DNA of 48,578 nucleotides from Euryarchaeota archaeon UBA495 (GTDB lineage: Archaea > Thermoplasmatota > Poseidoniia > Poseidoniales > Poseidoniaceae), in the NCBI GenBank assembly GCA_002496845.1, contig DALQ01000102.1, positions 1-48,578 of the forward strand, read 5' to 3'. The notes beneath the pieces are model-generated. The model was not told the DNA's origin and made no database searches. It worked only from the letters and a program-made list of their open reading frames with translations. Made by a program: the position numbers and the translations under genes. Positions 40,777 through 48,578 of this stretch are shown here, piece after piece. Numbering within the stretch: position 1 is the stretch's first letter; every line of letters begins with the position of its first letter.

Positions 40777-43700
40777 TGCACCATCCGTTCCGGCACGCCC
40801 AACGCCTCGGGCTGGATTTGGATCGCCACATTGTCCTTGACGCTGGAGCAGGTACCGGCAAGACCACGGTGATGGCCGAGCGCTACGTTCAGCATCTCTT
40901 GACGGGCGCCCAACGCGCGACGTTGTTGACGCCACCGGGAACCCGTCCTGGTCGGCCAGGCGCCGGTGCATCCCTTGAGTCTCCACGGGATCGTCTGACG
41001 CCGGAGGCTTGGCCTGGTTTGCTGCCCACCGAGGTCGTCGCCATCACCTTCACACGAAAAGCGGCAGCATCCCTCCGATCCCGCATCAAGCAACGCATCA
41101 CCGCCATCCGCGGTGAAACGGTCGAGGGTGACGACGAAGGCATTGTTGACGTCCGCTGGCGCGGACGTGCGGAAGGCGTGGTGGACCTTCTTTCGTCCTT
41201 GTTGGACGACGCACCGGTGACCACCATCGACGCCTTCCTGAACCGCTTGGTGGCTCCATACATCGACGAATTGATGCCACGCCGTGTCGACGGTCACGTT
41301 CCTGAGGAAGGGATGGAAACCCTGCACGATACGGCCATTGCGGCCGTTTGGCGCCTTCGAAACCCAAGCGATGCCACCGCCTTCCAAATCCCCAACGGCA
41401 CCGCCGTCATCGAAGCGCGTGACCGGCTGGCCTCCTCCCTTGGTGGCCACGGTGCAGCCCATCGGGTTTTCAGCGCCATGCTGCGAAACGGGGCTTTCGT
41501 GGCCGAAGCACGCCGTGCGCTCCACGCGTCGACCGCAGGCTTGCCTGTGGACGATCAGGCGCTTCGTACCATGGTGGCCACGCTGGCGGAAGGGCCCGAC
41601 TTCACCGACTTCCTTGCCACGCTTCGAGCCGCCTTGCTGGCGTGGCACGGGCACGTGCTGACGCGGGCTGGCGATCACGTGACTCCGCAGGAAACCAAAC
41701 TGGGACACCAACAAACACGGTTCCGTGAATTGCGGCGGTGGTGCGATCAAATGCCTGCCGAAGACGGTTGGTCGCAACTCCGCTGGTTGTATGGAGCCTT
41801 GCGGATTGTGATGAGCGGCACCAACCTCTCCAAAGGAAAGTACGGGTCTTGCTTCCCAAGCAACGCGCTGCCCAAGGACGGGGCTTGGCCAGCGGGGTGC
41901 GGCGCCCCGAAACGCAGCAAGAATGCCGACGCCGCCAAGTTGGCGTACATCGATGGCTTGGAGGCGTGCAAGGCCACGGTGACCGACCTCTTCGACGACC
42001 CCCAACACCGTTGGTGGGCCACCCTTGCAACGGTGGCCGTTGAACTCGAGCCTGGATTGCCGTTCACGTTCATTCCCCTCGACGCCGACCTTTGGCCCAC
42101 CCCTCTTGCTCACCCCCTCCCCGTCGCGCCTCCTGAAGGAGACCTGTGCACTGGGGCTGACTTTGCCGCCGCACAGATGGAGGACTTGTTTGTGGTGCAC
42201 GAAGCCAACGGTCGTGCCCTGAACATCGTCAAGGGAGAGCGGGGGCTCATCGATTTCGAAGACGTTCAACGCATGGCAGCTGACCTGCTGTTGGCCCGCT
42301 GCCCGGAAGCCGTCCGCGACGGAGCATGGCCAGAAGAGGTCGTCCATGCCCTCGATCATCTCGAGGTGCCTTCACCGGACTCTGTCGAGGGGCCATGGAC
42401 GGACGCGCACATTGAGCGCGCAATCGTGCTGGCCGGAGACGACACGGCGCTTGTCGAGGACATCCAACGTCGGTGGGGCCGTCTGAAGCGACTCCGGCGC
42501 GAATTCCGTGCCTTCATCATCGATGAATTCCAAGATACGAACCCTGCCCACCTTCGTCTGCTGGCCCGCCTTTGGGGGCCACGTCAGCGCATGAAGGGAG
42601 AACCCGCAGGGCCTCTGAGCGCATGGGATCCCACCGTGTGCGTGGTCGGCGACATGAAGCAGTCCATCTACCGGTTCAGGCAAGCCGACGTTCGTGTGAT
42701 GCGTTCGACCACGACCGCCATCCGTCAGATGAATCGATTGGAAGCCGAGGAACCACGCCTGGCTCCATACCGAACAGAGGGAGCCGGTCGTGACCCGCGA
42801 CCGGAAGGCGATGGGGGTTCGATGGGCAACTACCACGAAGCCAGCGAACACACCTCCGGAGGCCGTGGCCGTCCGTGGGGCGAAGTGCACTATGGCCTCC
42901 TCCGCCCGGGCGTGAACGCCAGCGATCAGGTGGCTCAAAATCGCCTCGAGGGGCACATCGAACTCGATGAGAACTTCCGCACGGCGCCCCCGCTCATGGA
43001 GACGCTGAACGGTCTGTTTGAAACAGTGCTCGGGCCGTCAAGCCGCAGCATGAGGGGTGAGTGGTATGCCGATCCTCAACGCTTGGACCCCATTGGGAAC
43101 GTTGAGGGCACACCCCGCTTGGAATGGCTGGTTCCTGTTCGGCGTGATTCTGAAGAGGTGAGCGAAGACCTGCTCGTGCCTCTTTCCCCTTTCGATGACC
43201 CTCGCTCAAAGGCGGTTCATCTTGAGAACGAACTCATCGCGGCCCGGGTCGCAGCTCTCGTGTCGGGCGCCTCGATCCGGGTGGGCGACGGCCAAGAAGC
43301 ACCAGACGATGGCCCGGTGGATCCTTCCAACGTGCTGATCCTTGTCCATGCTCGGTCCCGTTCGGCCGATCTTGTCGAACGGTTGCGTGCTCGTGGGGTG
43401 CCGGTCATGGTCGATCGGCAAGGCAACCTGCTTGAGCAACCCGTGGTGCGACCGCTGGCTGCAGCCGTCGAAGCCCTCGCATGCCCTGATTCGACGCACG
43501 CTTTGGCGGTGCTTGCACGCTCCTCTGCCTTCGGGCTTGCCGATGACGTGCTGCCGGACGCCTTTGCTCGGCTGAGCGAATCCGGCAACGTCTGGGATGC
43601 CTTGACCGTCGCTGAGGGCCATCACAGCGGCATTGCACGTCGCTGCCAACACCTCGCGGCATCAGGGGCCATTCATGCCGTCGTGGACCTCCTTCTGGAT

Positions 43701-45665
43701 GAATCGGACCTTCTGGTGGCTCACTGCACCGATGCGGAACGCCAACATGCCGAACGCTTCGCGCTGATGTTGCGGGGGATGAGTCAGGCAGAGGGCGACG
43801 ACCCCGTCGTCCTGCACGAACGGCTCACGACCTTGTCAAGCCTCGAGCGCGACGGTCCACCCGCCATCGTCGAGCCGTCGGGTGGAGCGATCGAAATCAT
43901 GACCATTCACAACGCCAAGGGCTTGGAACGAGAGGTCGTGGTCGTGGCTGGCCTCTTTTCAGCCGGCCGCCAAGACGCCAGCCAGGAATCCCGCGACAAC
44001 GTGCGCGTGTTGCCCGATTTGGTCGTGGCTCGCCCCCGGCCGTGGCGGGCGCTTCCCGCGCCGCAAGACGGCCTTTGGCGCATGGCCAAAGCGTTGGGCG
44101 ACGCCCAGGCCAAGGCGGAACGTGCCCGTCAATTCTACGTCGCCTTGACCCGCGTCGAGCGTCATCTCATCGTCGCAGGAGCGCCTGAGAAGGCCACCGT
44201 GGACGAGAACGGGTGCCTGATGTTGCCGATTAGCGACACCGCCACGCGCACCTTTGGTGACCATTGGATGGAAGCCCTGTCTTCACGCGGGCAAGACGTT
44301 GACGGTGATGCATCGCCATGGTGTCCCGTGCCTGTTGAGAAAGGAACGGCCCTGCAGTTGAACCCCGCCGTGCTTCTGGAGAACGCAGGCCTTGGAGAAG
44401 AGGCCATTCCGTCGTTGCTGATCGTGCACGACCCCAGCGCGGCGTCCGACGCTGCCACCCTCACGCCCCTGGGTCGATTGGAAGCCACGCTTGCCTCCCT
44501 TGTGGATGAGGGTGAACCAGAACCCGTCGCAACCACAGCGGTCGATCACCGCCTTCGCATCACGCCGCATGGGTTGGACGCCGCCAAAGCCTGCCCTCGT
44601 CGCCATTGGCTTGAGCGTGTGCGCGGTTGGCGACCCGAAGCGTTCGGGCATGCCGTGACCGTGGACGGCGAAGGGCTTGACGCCAAACCTCGAAGCAGCG
44701 ATGCCGCGGATGAGGACACGGGATGGCCCGCACCGACGGTGTTCGGAACCATGGTCCATCGCGTCGTTGAACTCGGCTTGCAAAACCCCGTTCAAGGGGC
44801 CGCAACCCCCGCTCTTCCGTCGTCGTGGACCGGCGAGCAGCCGGACAGGTTGCTCGACGAGGACGTGCTCAAGCGGGTGTTTGCAGAGCACGGCCTCGAA
44901 ATGGCCGCCCATCCGCAGGTGGTGGAACGCATGACCCACTTGCTTGGTTTGATTCAACGAGGGCGTTTGGGTCGGTTGGCACGAGGTGACGAGCAATTCG
45001 GTCGTTCCCTTGATGGATTGCGCACAGAGCACCCCTTCTTCGCCATGCTCGAGGTTCCTGGTGGACCGGTTTCCGTGACGGCGTGGACGCGTGAAGGTCG
45101 CGTGGACGTGGCGACGGTGCAGCGCCCCATCGCCGAGGTCGAGGGCCGAATGGACCTCGTCATTGCGGTTCAGGACAACGCCCTTGGTGCATGCTTGCAG
45201 GTCGTGGATCTGAAGACCACCGGGTGCTTGGCTCCTTACCGGCCCGACGACGTGACACAGGGGCATCCGCTTCAGGACCTCAGCGGCATCGGAGAGGACG
45301 GTCGCACTCAAGCCGAACGCGATGAGTTGGCCCATTACGCGTTGCAGTTGACCCTTTACTCCATGGCGCTTGAAGCACAGGAAAACGCTCGGCCCGAAGA
45401 ACAGCGCCGGCGCGTCTTGCCTCCTGCGCTGCTTGTAGCGGCCTCTGGTCGAATGGTGGAGATGTCCGACGAAGAATACGCCAGCCATCGGTCCGAGGCA
45501 GAACGGCTGATGCGTTGGAAGGTGCAACTTTCCGTGGACCACGAGTCGGTGGCCGAGCCAGAACGCCTTCCAACTGAGTCGGCTGAACCGTGCAAGATGT
45601 GTCCATACTCACGTGGCATCATCCGTTTGTGCGGACCTGTAGGGGCGGAGATTGGCCCTCTATGA
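40776..45665 (+). CDS. AddA/RecB-like UvrD-family helicase-nuclease
   Basis: The 1629-residue product is a full superfamily 1A helicase fused to a nuclease. Motif I is VLDAGAGTGKTTVMAERY with Lys29. Motif Ia is VVAITFTRKAAASLRSRI. Motif II is FIIDEFQDTNPAHLRLL with Asp583-Glu584. Motif III is CVVGDMKQSIYRFRQADV. Motif V is IMTIHNAKGLEREVVVVAGL and motif VI is FYVALTRVERHLIVAG. The C-terminal nuclease has GTMVHRVVELGL, then VEGRMDLVIAV, QVVDLKTTG (Asp1478, Lys1480) and YALQLTLYSMALE. Unusually it also has a Cys set: Cys1273 in AAKACPRRHWLERV and Cys1606-x2-Cys1609-x9-Cys1619, suggesting a second Fe-S site. It should form a heterodimer with the preceding gene product to process double-strand ends. 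The length exceeds typical AddA (about 1230) and carries acidic and loop inserts. Confidence 0.93.
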   Translation: MHHPFRHAQRLGLDLDRHIVLDAGAGTGKTTVMAERYVQHLLTGAQRATLLTPPGTRPGRPGAGASLESPRDRLTPEAWPGLLPTEVVAITFTRKAAASLRSRIKQRITAIRGETVEGDDEGIVDVRWRGRAEGVVDLLSSLLDDAPVTTIDAFLNRLVAPYIDELMPRRVDGHVPEEGMETLHDTAIAAVWRLRNPSDATAFQIPNGTAVIEARDRLASSLGGHGAAHRVFSAMLRNGAFVAEARRALHASTAGLPVDDQALRTMVATLAEGPDFTDFLATLRAALLAWHGHVLTRAGDHVTPQETKLGHQQTRFRELRRWCDQMPAEDGWSQLRWLYGALRIVMSGTNLSKGKYGSCFPSNALPKDGAWPAGCGAPKRSKNADAAKLAYIDGLEACKATVTDLFDDPQHRWWATLATVAVELEPGLPFTFIPLDADLWPTPLAHPLPVAPPEGDLCTGADFAAAQMEDLFVVHEANGRALNIVKGERGLIDFEDVQRMAADLLLARCPEAVRDGAWPEEVVHALDHLEVPSPDSVEGPWTDAHIERAIVLAGDDTALVEDIQRRWGRLKRLRREFRAFIIDEFQDTNPAHLRLLARLWGPRQRMKGEPAGPLSAWDPTVCVVGDMKQSIYRFRQADVRVMRSTTTAIRQMNRLEAEEPRLAPYRTEGAGRDPRPEGDGGSMGNYHEASEHTSGGRGRPWGEVHYGLLRPGVNASDQVAQNRLEGHIELDENFRTAPPLMETLNGLFETVLGPSSRSMRGEWYADPQRLDPIGNVEGTPRLEWLVPVRRDSEEVSEDLLVPLSPFDDPRSKAVHLENELIAARVAALVSGASIRVGDGQEAPDDGPVDPSNVLILVHARSRSADLVERLRARGVPVMVDRQGNLLEQPVVRPLAAAVEALACPDSTHALAVLARSSAFGLADDVLPDAFARLSESGNVWDALTVAEGHHSGIARRCQHLAASGAIHAVVDLLLDESDLLVAHCTDAERQHAERFALMLRGMSQAEGDDPVVLHERLTTLSSLERDGPPAIVEPSGGAIEIMTIHNAKGLEREVVVVAGLFSAGRQDASQESRDNVRVLPDLVVARPRPWRALPAPQDGLWRMAKALGDAQAKAERARQFYVALTRVERHLIVAGAPEKATVDENGCLMLPISDTATRTFGDHWMEALSSRGQDVDGDASPWCPVPVEKGTALQLNPAVLLENAGLGEEAIPSLLIVHDPSAASDAATLTPLGRLEATLASLVDEGEPEPVATTAVDHRLRITPHGLDAAKACPRRHWLERVRGWRPEAFGHAVTVDGEGLDAKPRSSDAADEDTGWPAPTVFGTMVHRVVELGLQNPVQGAATPALPSSWTGEQPDRLLDEDVLKRVFAEHGLEMAAHPQVVERMTHLLGLIQRGRLGRLARGDEQFGRSLDGLRTEHPFFAMLEVPGGPVSVTAWTREGRVDVATVQRPIAEVEGRMDLVIAVQDNALGACLQVVDLKTTGCLAPYRPDDVTQGHPLQDLSGIGEDGRTQAERDELAHYALQLTLYSMALEAQENARPEEQRRRVLPPALLVAASGRMVEMSDEEYASHRSEAERLMRWKVQLSVDHESVAEPERLPTESAEPCKMCPYSRGIIRLCGPVGAEIGPL

Positions 45666-46304
45666 GGGACACCGTCCGGCGATGACCAGCGTGCCAGGGT
45701 CTCCAGCAGCGCGCCACGTTTCGATGGATTCGAATCCGGCCTCGGTCCACGCCTCCAGCCACTGCGCCTCGGACATCGTCGTCATGTGGACGCCGACCTT
45801 TTCCGGCCAATCGAGGCTGTCCTCGTGTTCGGCATAGTGGTCCACGCCAACGATGGCCCAGCCACCAGGTTCCAACCACGCGTTACGGAAGGTGGCGAGC
45901 ATGGCCGCAGGGTCGTGCAGGTAGTACAGCACCTCCATGGAGATGAGCAGATCAAAGCGTCCCTTCGGCGTCCAATCCGGAAGCATGGCGTGGTGATAAT
46001 GGCCTTCGGGATCGACACGCTTCGCCTTCTCGATCATGCCCGGAGCACCGTCCACGCCTTCCGCATGCGAGCAGAACGGCACCGCAGCGAGTTGTCGGAC
46101 CACCCATCCGTTGCCGCATCCAACGTCAATGGCACGGAAGCCGCGACCAAGGGCTGCGGTGCGGGCGAGCCCAAAGGCGAGCATTTCTCCAACAGCGGCC
46201 GCATGGCCTCGCTCCATGCCCTCATCACGGCCTTCTGTGGCCCAGTCACTGAACACGTCCACGGCCGGTCGCACGTCCGTCATGCGTCTGGCTTCGGGCT
46301 GCAT
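45660..46304 (-). CDS. SAM-dependent methyltransferase, class I
   Basis: The 214-residue product is a class I methyltransferase. Motif I is FRAIDVGCGNGWVVRQLAAV, followed by AEGVDGAPGMIEKAKRVDPE (motif post I). RFDLLISMEVLYYLHDPAAM is motif II and the next segment reads AWLEPGGWAIVGVDHYAEHE (motif III). An N-terminal helix precedes it (FSDWATEGRDEGMERGHAAA). The overall pattern fits small-molecule methyltransferases of the Methyltransf_11/25 type; the acceptor is unknown. ATG at 46304 fits a leaderless message from the AT-rich box at 46324-46329; ATG at 46283 is an alternative. It overlaps the addA-like gene tail to tail by six bases and is divergent from the proline iminopeptidase gene. Confidence 0.88.
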   Translation of the reverse strand: MQPEARRMTDVRPAVDVFSDWATEGRDEGMERGHAAAVGEMLAFGLARTAALGRGFRAIDVGCGNGWVVRQLAAVPFCSHAEGVDGAPGMIEKAKRVDPEGHYHHAMLPDWTPKGRFDLLISMEVLYYLHDPAAMLATFRNAWLEPGGWAIVGVDHYAEHEDSLDWPEKVGVHMTTMSEAQWLEAWTEAGFESIETWRAAGDPGTLVIAGRCPS

Positions 46305-46323
46305 CGCATCATCTTGGTGGTGC

Positions 46324-46329
46324 AAAATA
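46324..46329. promoter_or_regulatory. AT-rich promoter element shared by methyltransferase and iminopeptidase
   Basis: AAAATA (TATTTT on the minus strand) is the only AT-rich stretch in the 54-bp gap between the divergent start codons. It lies about 30 bp upstream of the plus-strand ATG at 46359 and about 22 bp upstream of the minus-strand ATG at 46304, so one element may serve both genes. Confidence 0.5.
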
Positions 46330-46358
46330 CCATCACATTCCGGACGTGTTGCCGATGC

Positions 46359-47309
46359 ATGGCCGACCTCGACGGTGTGCTCTACCCCCGCATTGAACCT
46401 CATCTCGAAGGCATGTTGGACGTCAGCGACGTGCACAGCGTGGCGTGGGAAGTTTCCGGTCATCCCGAAGGGGCGCCGGTGCTCGTCATCCACGGCGGCC
46501 CAGGCGGAGGCAGCCAACCCGATTACCGCCGTTACTTCGATCCAAACCATTGGCGCATCGTGCAGTTCGATCAGCGTGGCTGTGGCCGCTCGACGCCATG
46601 GGCTGAACTTGAGGACAACACGACCATGGCGTCGGTGTCCGACATTGAGCAACTCCGCGAACACTTGGGCATCGAGGAATGGGTGGTGTTCGGCGGCTCG
46701 TGGGGCTCGTCGCTCTCCCTCATCTACGCCCAGCACCATCCTGAGCGTGTGCAGCACCTCGTGCTCCGTGGCATCTTTTTGTGCCGTGAGAGCGAATTTG
46801 CATGGTTCTACCAAGAAGGTGCGAGCCACATCTTCCCAGACGCGTTCGAAGGGTACCGAAACCACATCCCTGAGGCGGAACGCGGCGACCTCATGCGCGC
46901 CTACTACGCTCGCCTGACCTCGGACGACGAAGCCGTTCGACATGCCGCGGCAAGGGAATGGACCCGGTGGGAAATGGCGACCAGTTACCTGATTCCGAAG
47001 GCCTCAGCGGAACTCAAGGCCGATGACGTGCAGTTTGCCGTGGCCTTCGCACGCATCGAATGCCATTACTTCACGAACGGGATTTTCATGCCGTCCAACT
47101 TCATTCTCGACCACGTGAGTCGTTTGTCGGACATTCCGATCGACATCGTCCAAGGACGCTACGACGTGGTGTGCCCGGCCCGCAGCGCGTGGGACCTGCA
47201 CACCGCGGCTCCGCACAGCCATCTGCACATCATTGGCGATGCAGGGCATTCGATGACCGAGCCGCCCATCGCCGCAAAATTGGTGGCGATCATGAACGGT
47301 CTTCACTGA
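46359..47309 (+). CDS. pip: Proline iminopeptidase (alpha/beta hydrolase)
   Basis: This peptidase removes N-terminal proline from peptides. The 316-residue chain matches the S33 family throughout. LVIHGGPGGGSQPDYRRYFD gives the HGGPG oxyanion loop. WRIVQFDQRGCGRSTPWAEL carries the conserved DQRGxGRS, and NTTMASVSDIEQLREHLGI precedes the nucleophile elbow VVFGGSWGSSLSLIYAQHHP with Ser114. The catalytic Asp lies in IVQGRYDVVCPARSAWDLH and the His in IIGDAGHSMTEPP. Length matches bacterial Pip (about 313-320). ATG at 46359 is chosen, because the longer frame from 45786 runs antisense through the methyltransferase. Its stop overlaps the HTH regulator gene by seven bases, tail to tail. Confidence 0.96.
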   Translation: MADLDGVLYPRIEPHLEGMLDVSDVHSVAWEVSGHPEGAPVLVIHGGPGGGSQPDYRRYFDPNHWRIVQFDQRGCGRSTPWAELEDNTTMASVSDIEQLREHLGIEEWVVFGGSWGSSLSLIYAQHHPERVQHLVLRGIFLCRESEFAWFYQEGASHIFPDAFEGYRNHIPEAERGDLMRAYYARLTSDDEAVRHAAAREWTRWEMATSYLIPKASAELKADDVQFAVAFARIECHYFTNGIFMPSNFILDHVSRLSDIPIDIVQGRYDVVCPARSAWDLHTAAPHSHLHIIGDAGHSMTEPPIAAKLVAIMNGLH

Positions 47310-47623
47310 GGCCGGTTGGCGACCCAGTTGAACAAGTCGTGGAAGATTGGACTGAGCGTCCTGGCCTGCTCGGTCAACGCGTAGCCCCCCGCCTCTTCGC
47401 TGTCCGCTGTTTGTTCGATCAGGCCGTGGTCTTGGAGCTCCTTCAGGCGGCGTGAAACCGTCGTCGAGGAACTGTCCACCCGTCGCTTGAGGTCAGTGAA
47501 GCGCATGGGGTAGCCCTTCTGATCGAGCACCAGCATGATGTGGAGCGCTTTGGAACGGGTCAAGATTTCCAGCAAATCGTCCATTTGGCCGTAGACAGGA
47601 TCGCATGCTGCTTCGATGTCCAT
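47303..47623 (-). CDS. HxlR/MarR-like winged-helix transcription regulator
   Basis: The 106-residue protein has a single winged-helix domain: MDDLLEILTRSKALHIMLVL, then GYPMRFTDLKRRVDSSSTTV as the helix-turn-helix and SRRLKELQDHGLIEQTADSE before the wing AGGYALTEQARTLSPIFHDL. The order (tRxxAL-hIML-L, F-x-LKRR-VD-SSxTVSRRLKELQDxGLI) is close to HxlR- or ArsR-type regulators. A TATA-like CATTTATG centred near 47663 gives a transcript starting about 15 bases before the ATG at 47623, supporting that start over the longer frames. Its target may be the convergent iminopeptidase, the coiled-coil gene or others; not determinable. Confidence 0.82.
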   Translation of the reverse strand: MDIEAACDPVYGQMDDLLEILTRSKALHIMLVLDQKGYPMRFTDLKRRVDSSSTTVSRRLKELQDHGLIEQTADSEEAGGYALTEQARTLSPIFHDLFNWVANRPQ

Positions 47624-47726
47624 CGTCTCGCCCGCATCAACGCACGCCGCTGTGCCCATAAATGACAAGTCACGCCAGTGGTACTTGGGGGGGGCGGTGA
47701 CTGCCTCCACCACGCACCATTCGCCA

Positions 47727-47754
47727 GAAGCGACGCACCTGAAGCGTCGTCTTC
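47727..47754. repeat. Imperfect hairpin in HTH-coiled coil intergenic region
   Basis: GAAGCGACGC at 47727-47736 can pair with GCGTCG plus CTTC at 47744-47754, with one bulged T and a seven-base loop, giving about ten base pairs. It lies 45 bp upstream of the coiled-coil ATG in the 175-bp gap between that gene and the regulator gene. It could be an operator or an RNA stem in an untranslated leader. A G8 run at 47687-47694 lies nearby. No gene is seen in the rest of this gap. Confidence 0.4.
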
Positions 47755-47798
47755 ATAGGGTGGTGGACGGTCGAACATGTGAGCATAGGCTCGGGTCG

Positions 47799-48578
47799 AT
47801 GAGGATGAGCGAAGAAGGCACGGTGACCGACGAGGTCCGCATCCGCGAGCTTGAACAGGCCCTTGAGACCGAAACGGACCGTCTGAAGAAGCTCTACGCC
47901 GCCTATGAGCAGCAGGAAAAAGAGTACTTGGACGCCAAGGCAGAAATCGAAGTTCTTGAGAAGGAAATCGTTGACCGTGAAATCGAGAAAGAGGCCATGG
48001 AAAACATCCTGATGGAGAAGGACCTCAAACTCCGCGAATTGGAAATGTCCTCCACCAAATCCGCCACGTTGGTTTCACACCTCGAGCCGGAACTTGAGAA
48101 GATGGAAGAGAAGTACACCCGTGAAAAGGACCGTCTCGGAAAGGTCTTCGCCATCGCCGAAGAACTCGACAACGACCTGAAGCTTGCCGTGACCGAAATG
48201 AAGGCACGTGACGGCTGGTACGTCGCGCACATGTCCCTCTTTGAGGACCTCAACAAGGCCATTCAAGAGCGCTATGAGATGATCGAACAGGCCGTTGAAG
48301 CCGAACGTGCCGCCCAGCAGAAGGCCGACGCTTTCGTCGAGCGCATGGATTCCATGGTGGAAGCCCGCGCGGCCGAGATGACCATCGAGGAAGCCGAAGG
48401 CGCCATCGCCGAGGAAGCCTCCTCGACCTCCTCAGAAGACCAAATCGTGGTCCCTGTTGGCGTGGTTGAAGTCGCCATTTCTCCCGGGCCAGACGGCGAA
48501 TACGGCACGGACGACGACGAAGTCGAAGTCCGCGCGCGAGGCGGCAGCGACGATGAAGCGGAATCTGAGGAAGAAGCC
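47799..48578 (+). CDS. Coiled-coil protein (3' partial)
   Basis: An open frame begins with ATG at 47799 (or ATG at 47805) and runs to the last base of the window without a stop: 260 codons. The first 190 residues are almost all charged heptad-like helix (LEQALETETDRLKKLYAAYE, EIEVLEKEIVDREIEKEAME, LEPELEKMEEKYTREKDRLG), predicting a long coiled coil. A Trp/Tyr-containing break (ARDGWYVAHMSLFEDLNKAI) interrupts the coil. The last part becomes acidic and low complexity (TDDDEVEVRARGGSDDEAES). No signal peptide is visible. It could be a structural or chromosome-associated cytoplasmic protein. The family is not recognised and the C terminus is missing. Confidence 0.75.
   Translation, partial: MRMSEEGTVTDEVRIRELEQALETETDRLKKLYAAYEQQEKEYLDAKAEIEVLEKEIVDREIEKEAMENILMEKDLKLRELEMSSTKSATLVSHLEPELEKMEEKYTREKDRLGKVFAIAEELDNDLKLAVTEMKARDGWYVAHMSLFEDLNKAIQERYEMIEQAVEAERAAQQKADAFVERMDSMVEARAAEMTIEEAEGAIAEEASSTSSEDQIVVPVGVVEVAISPGPDGEYGTDDDEVEVRARGGSDDEAESEEEA

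Noticed and set aside
40689..42359. 556-codon antisense reading frame over the AddB/AddA junction
   Set aside because: It lies opposite well-supported helicase motifs and has no recognisable domain; an artefact of GC-rich codon use.
44283..45542. 419-codon antisense reading frame in the addA-like gene
   Set aside because: It is opposite the nuclease motifs (DLKTTG), which are clearly real on the plus strand.
45786..46358. 191-codon N-terminal extension of the proline iminopeptidase
   Set aside because: It is antisense to the methyltransferase; Pip family length and the promoter position support ATG at 46359.
1..48578. Insertion sequences, integrases, attachment sites or prophage genes
   Set aside because: No transposase or recombinase motifs and no long terminal or direct repeats were seen; composition is even throughout.

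Overview
The window looks like chromosomal DNA of a marine planktonic euryarchaeon of the Marine Group II type (Candidatus Poseidoniales). This is inference from gene content, not a database match. Archaeal markers are GatE (the archaea-specific Glu-tRNA(Gln) amidotransferase subunit), MCM helicase, archaeal/eukaryal Trm1, two PAC2-family proteins, two Pth2-type peptidyl-tRNA hydrolases, and TATA boxes placed so that several mRNAs should be leaderless. Bacterial-looking genes sit among them: NAD-dependent DNA ligase, an AmpG-like MFS carrier, low-specificity threonine aldolase, proline iminopeptidase and an AddAB-like helicase-nuclease. DNA is GC-rich and very densely coded. No gap exceeds about 235 bp, and many genes abut or overlap. 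I saw no insertion sequence, integrase, CRISPR array or rRNA.

Layout. 1-3.7 kb: end of a giant C-terminally anchored surface protein. 3.7-6.9 kb: small membrane protein, PPC/DUF296 protein and LigA. 6.9-9.8 kb: PAC2 protein, a Cas4/RecB-like PD-(D/E)XK nuclease and a DnaQ/ExoX-like exonuclease, with a palindrome-rich divergent promoter. 9.8-14.1 kb: acidic protein, PKD lipoprotein, small hypothetical, small winged-helix regulator with an operator-like inverted repeat, HAD phosphatase, tRNA-Arg(GCG), thioesterase and a membrane protein. 14.1-15 kb: minus-strand winged-helix protein plus pentapeptide-repeat protein. 15.1-19.5 kb: giant FG-GAP/Fn3 membrane-anchored protein. 19.5-24.8 kb: second PAC2 protein, Trm1, a small membrane protein, MFS carrier and PurM. 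25-32.4 kb: MCM, then a probable operon gatE - propeller/DUF4430 membrane protein - ECF S component - pth2 - MerT-like membrane protein. 32.4-34.9 kb: second pth2, threonine aldolase and a secreted thioredoxin-like protein. 34.9-45.7 kb: an unrecognised 752-residue zinc-ribbon protein divergent from a two-gene addB-addA-like operon. 45.7-48.6 kb: methyltransferase, proline iminopeptidase, HTH regulator and the start of a coiled-coil protein cut by the window end.

Working together. Genome maintenance is heavily represented: LigA, MCM, ExoX-like exonuclease, Cas4-like nuclease and AddAB-like complex. So is tRNA-linked biology: GatE, Trm1, two Pth2 and tRNA-Arg. The most unusual unit is the AddAB-like pair. 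Both of its subunits carry Cys-flanked PD-(D/E)XK nuclease domains, and an unknown protein is divergently transcribed from the same short promoter region. The DUF4430-propeller/ECF pair suggests a vitamin (possibly corrinoid) capture and uptake module. Most start sites were re-chosen from promoter, Shine-Dalgarno or domain evidence and differ from the longest possible reading frame.
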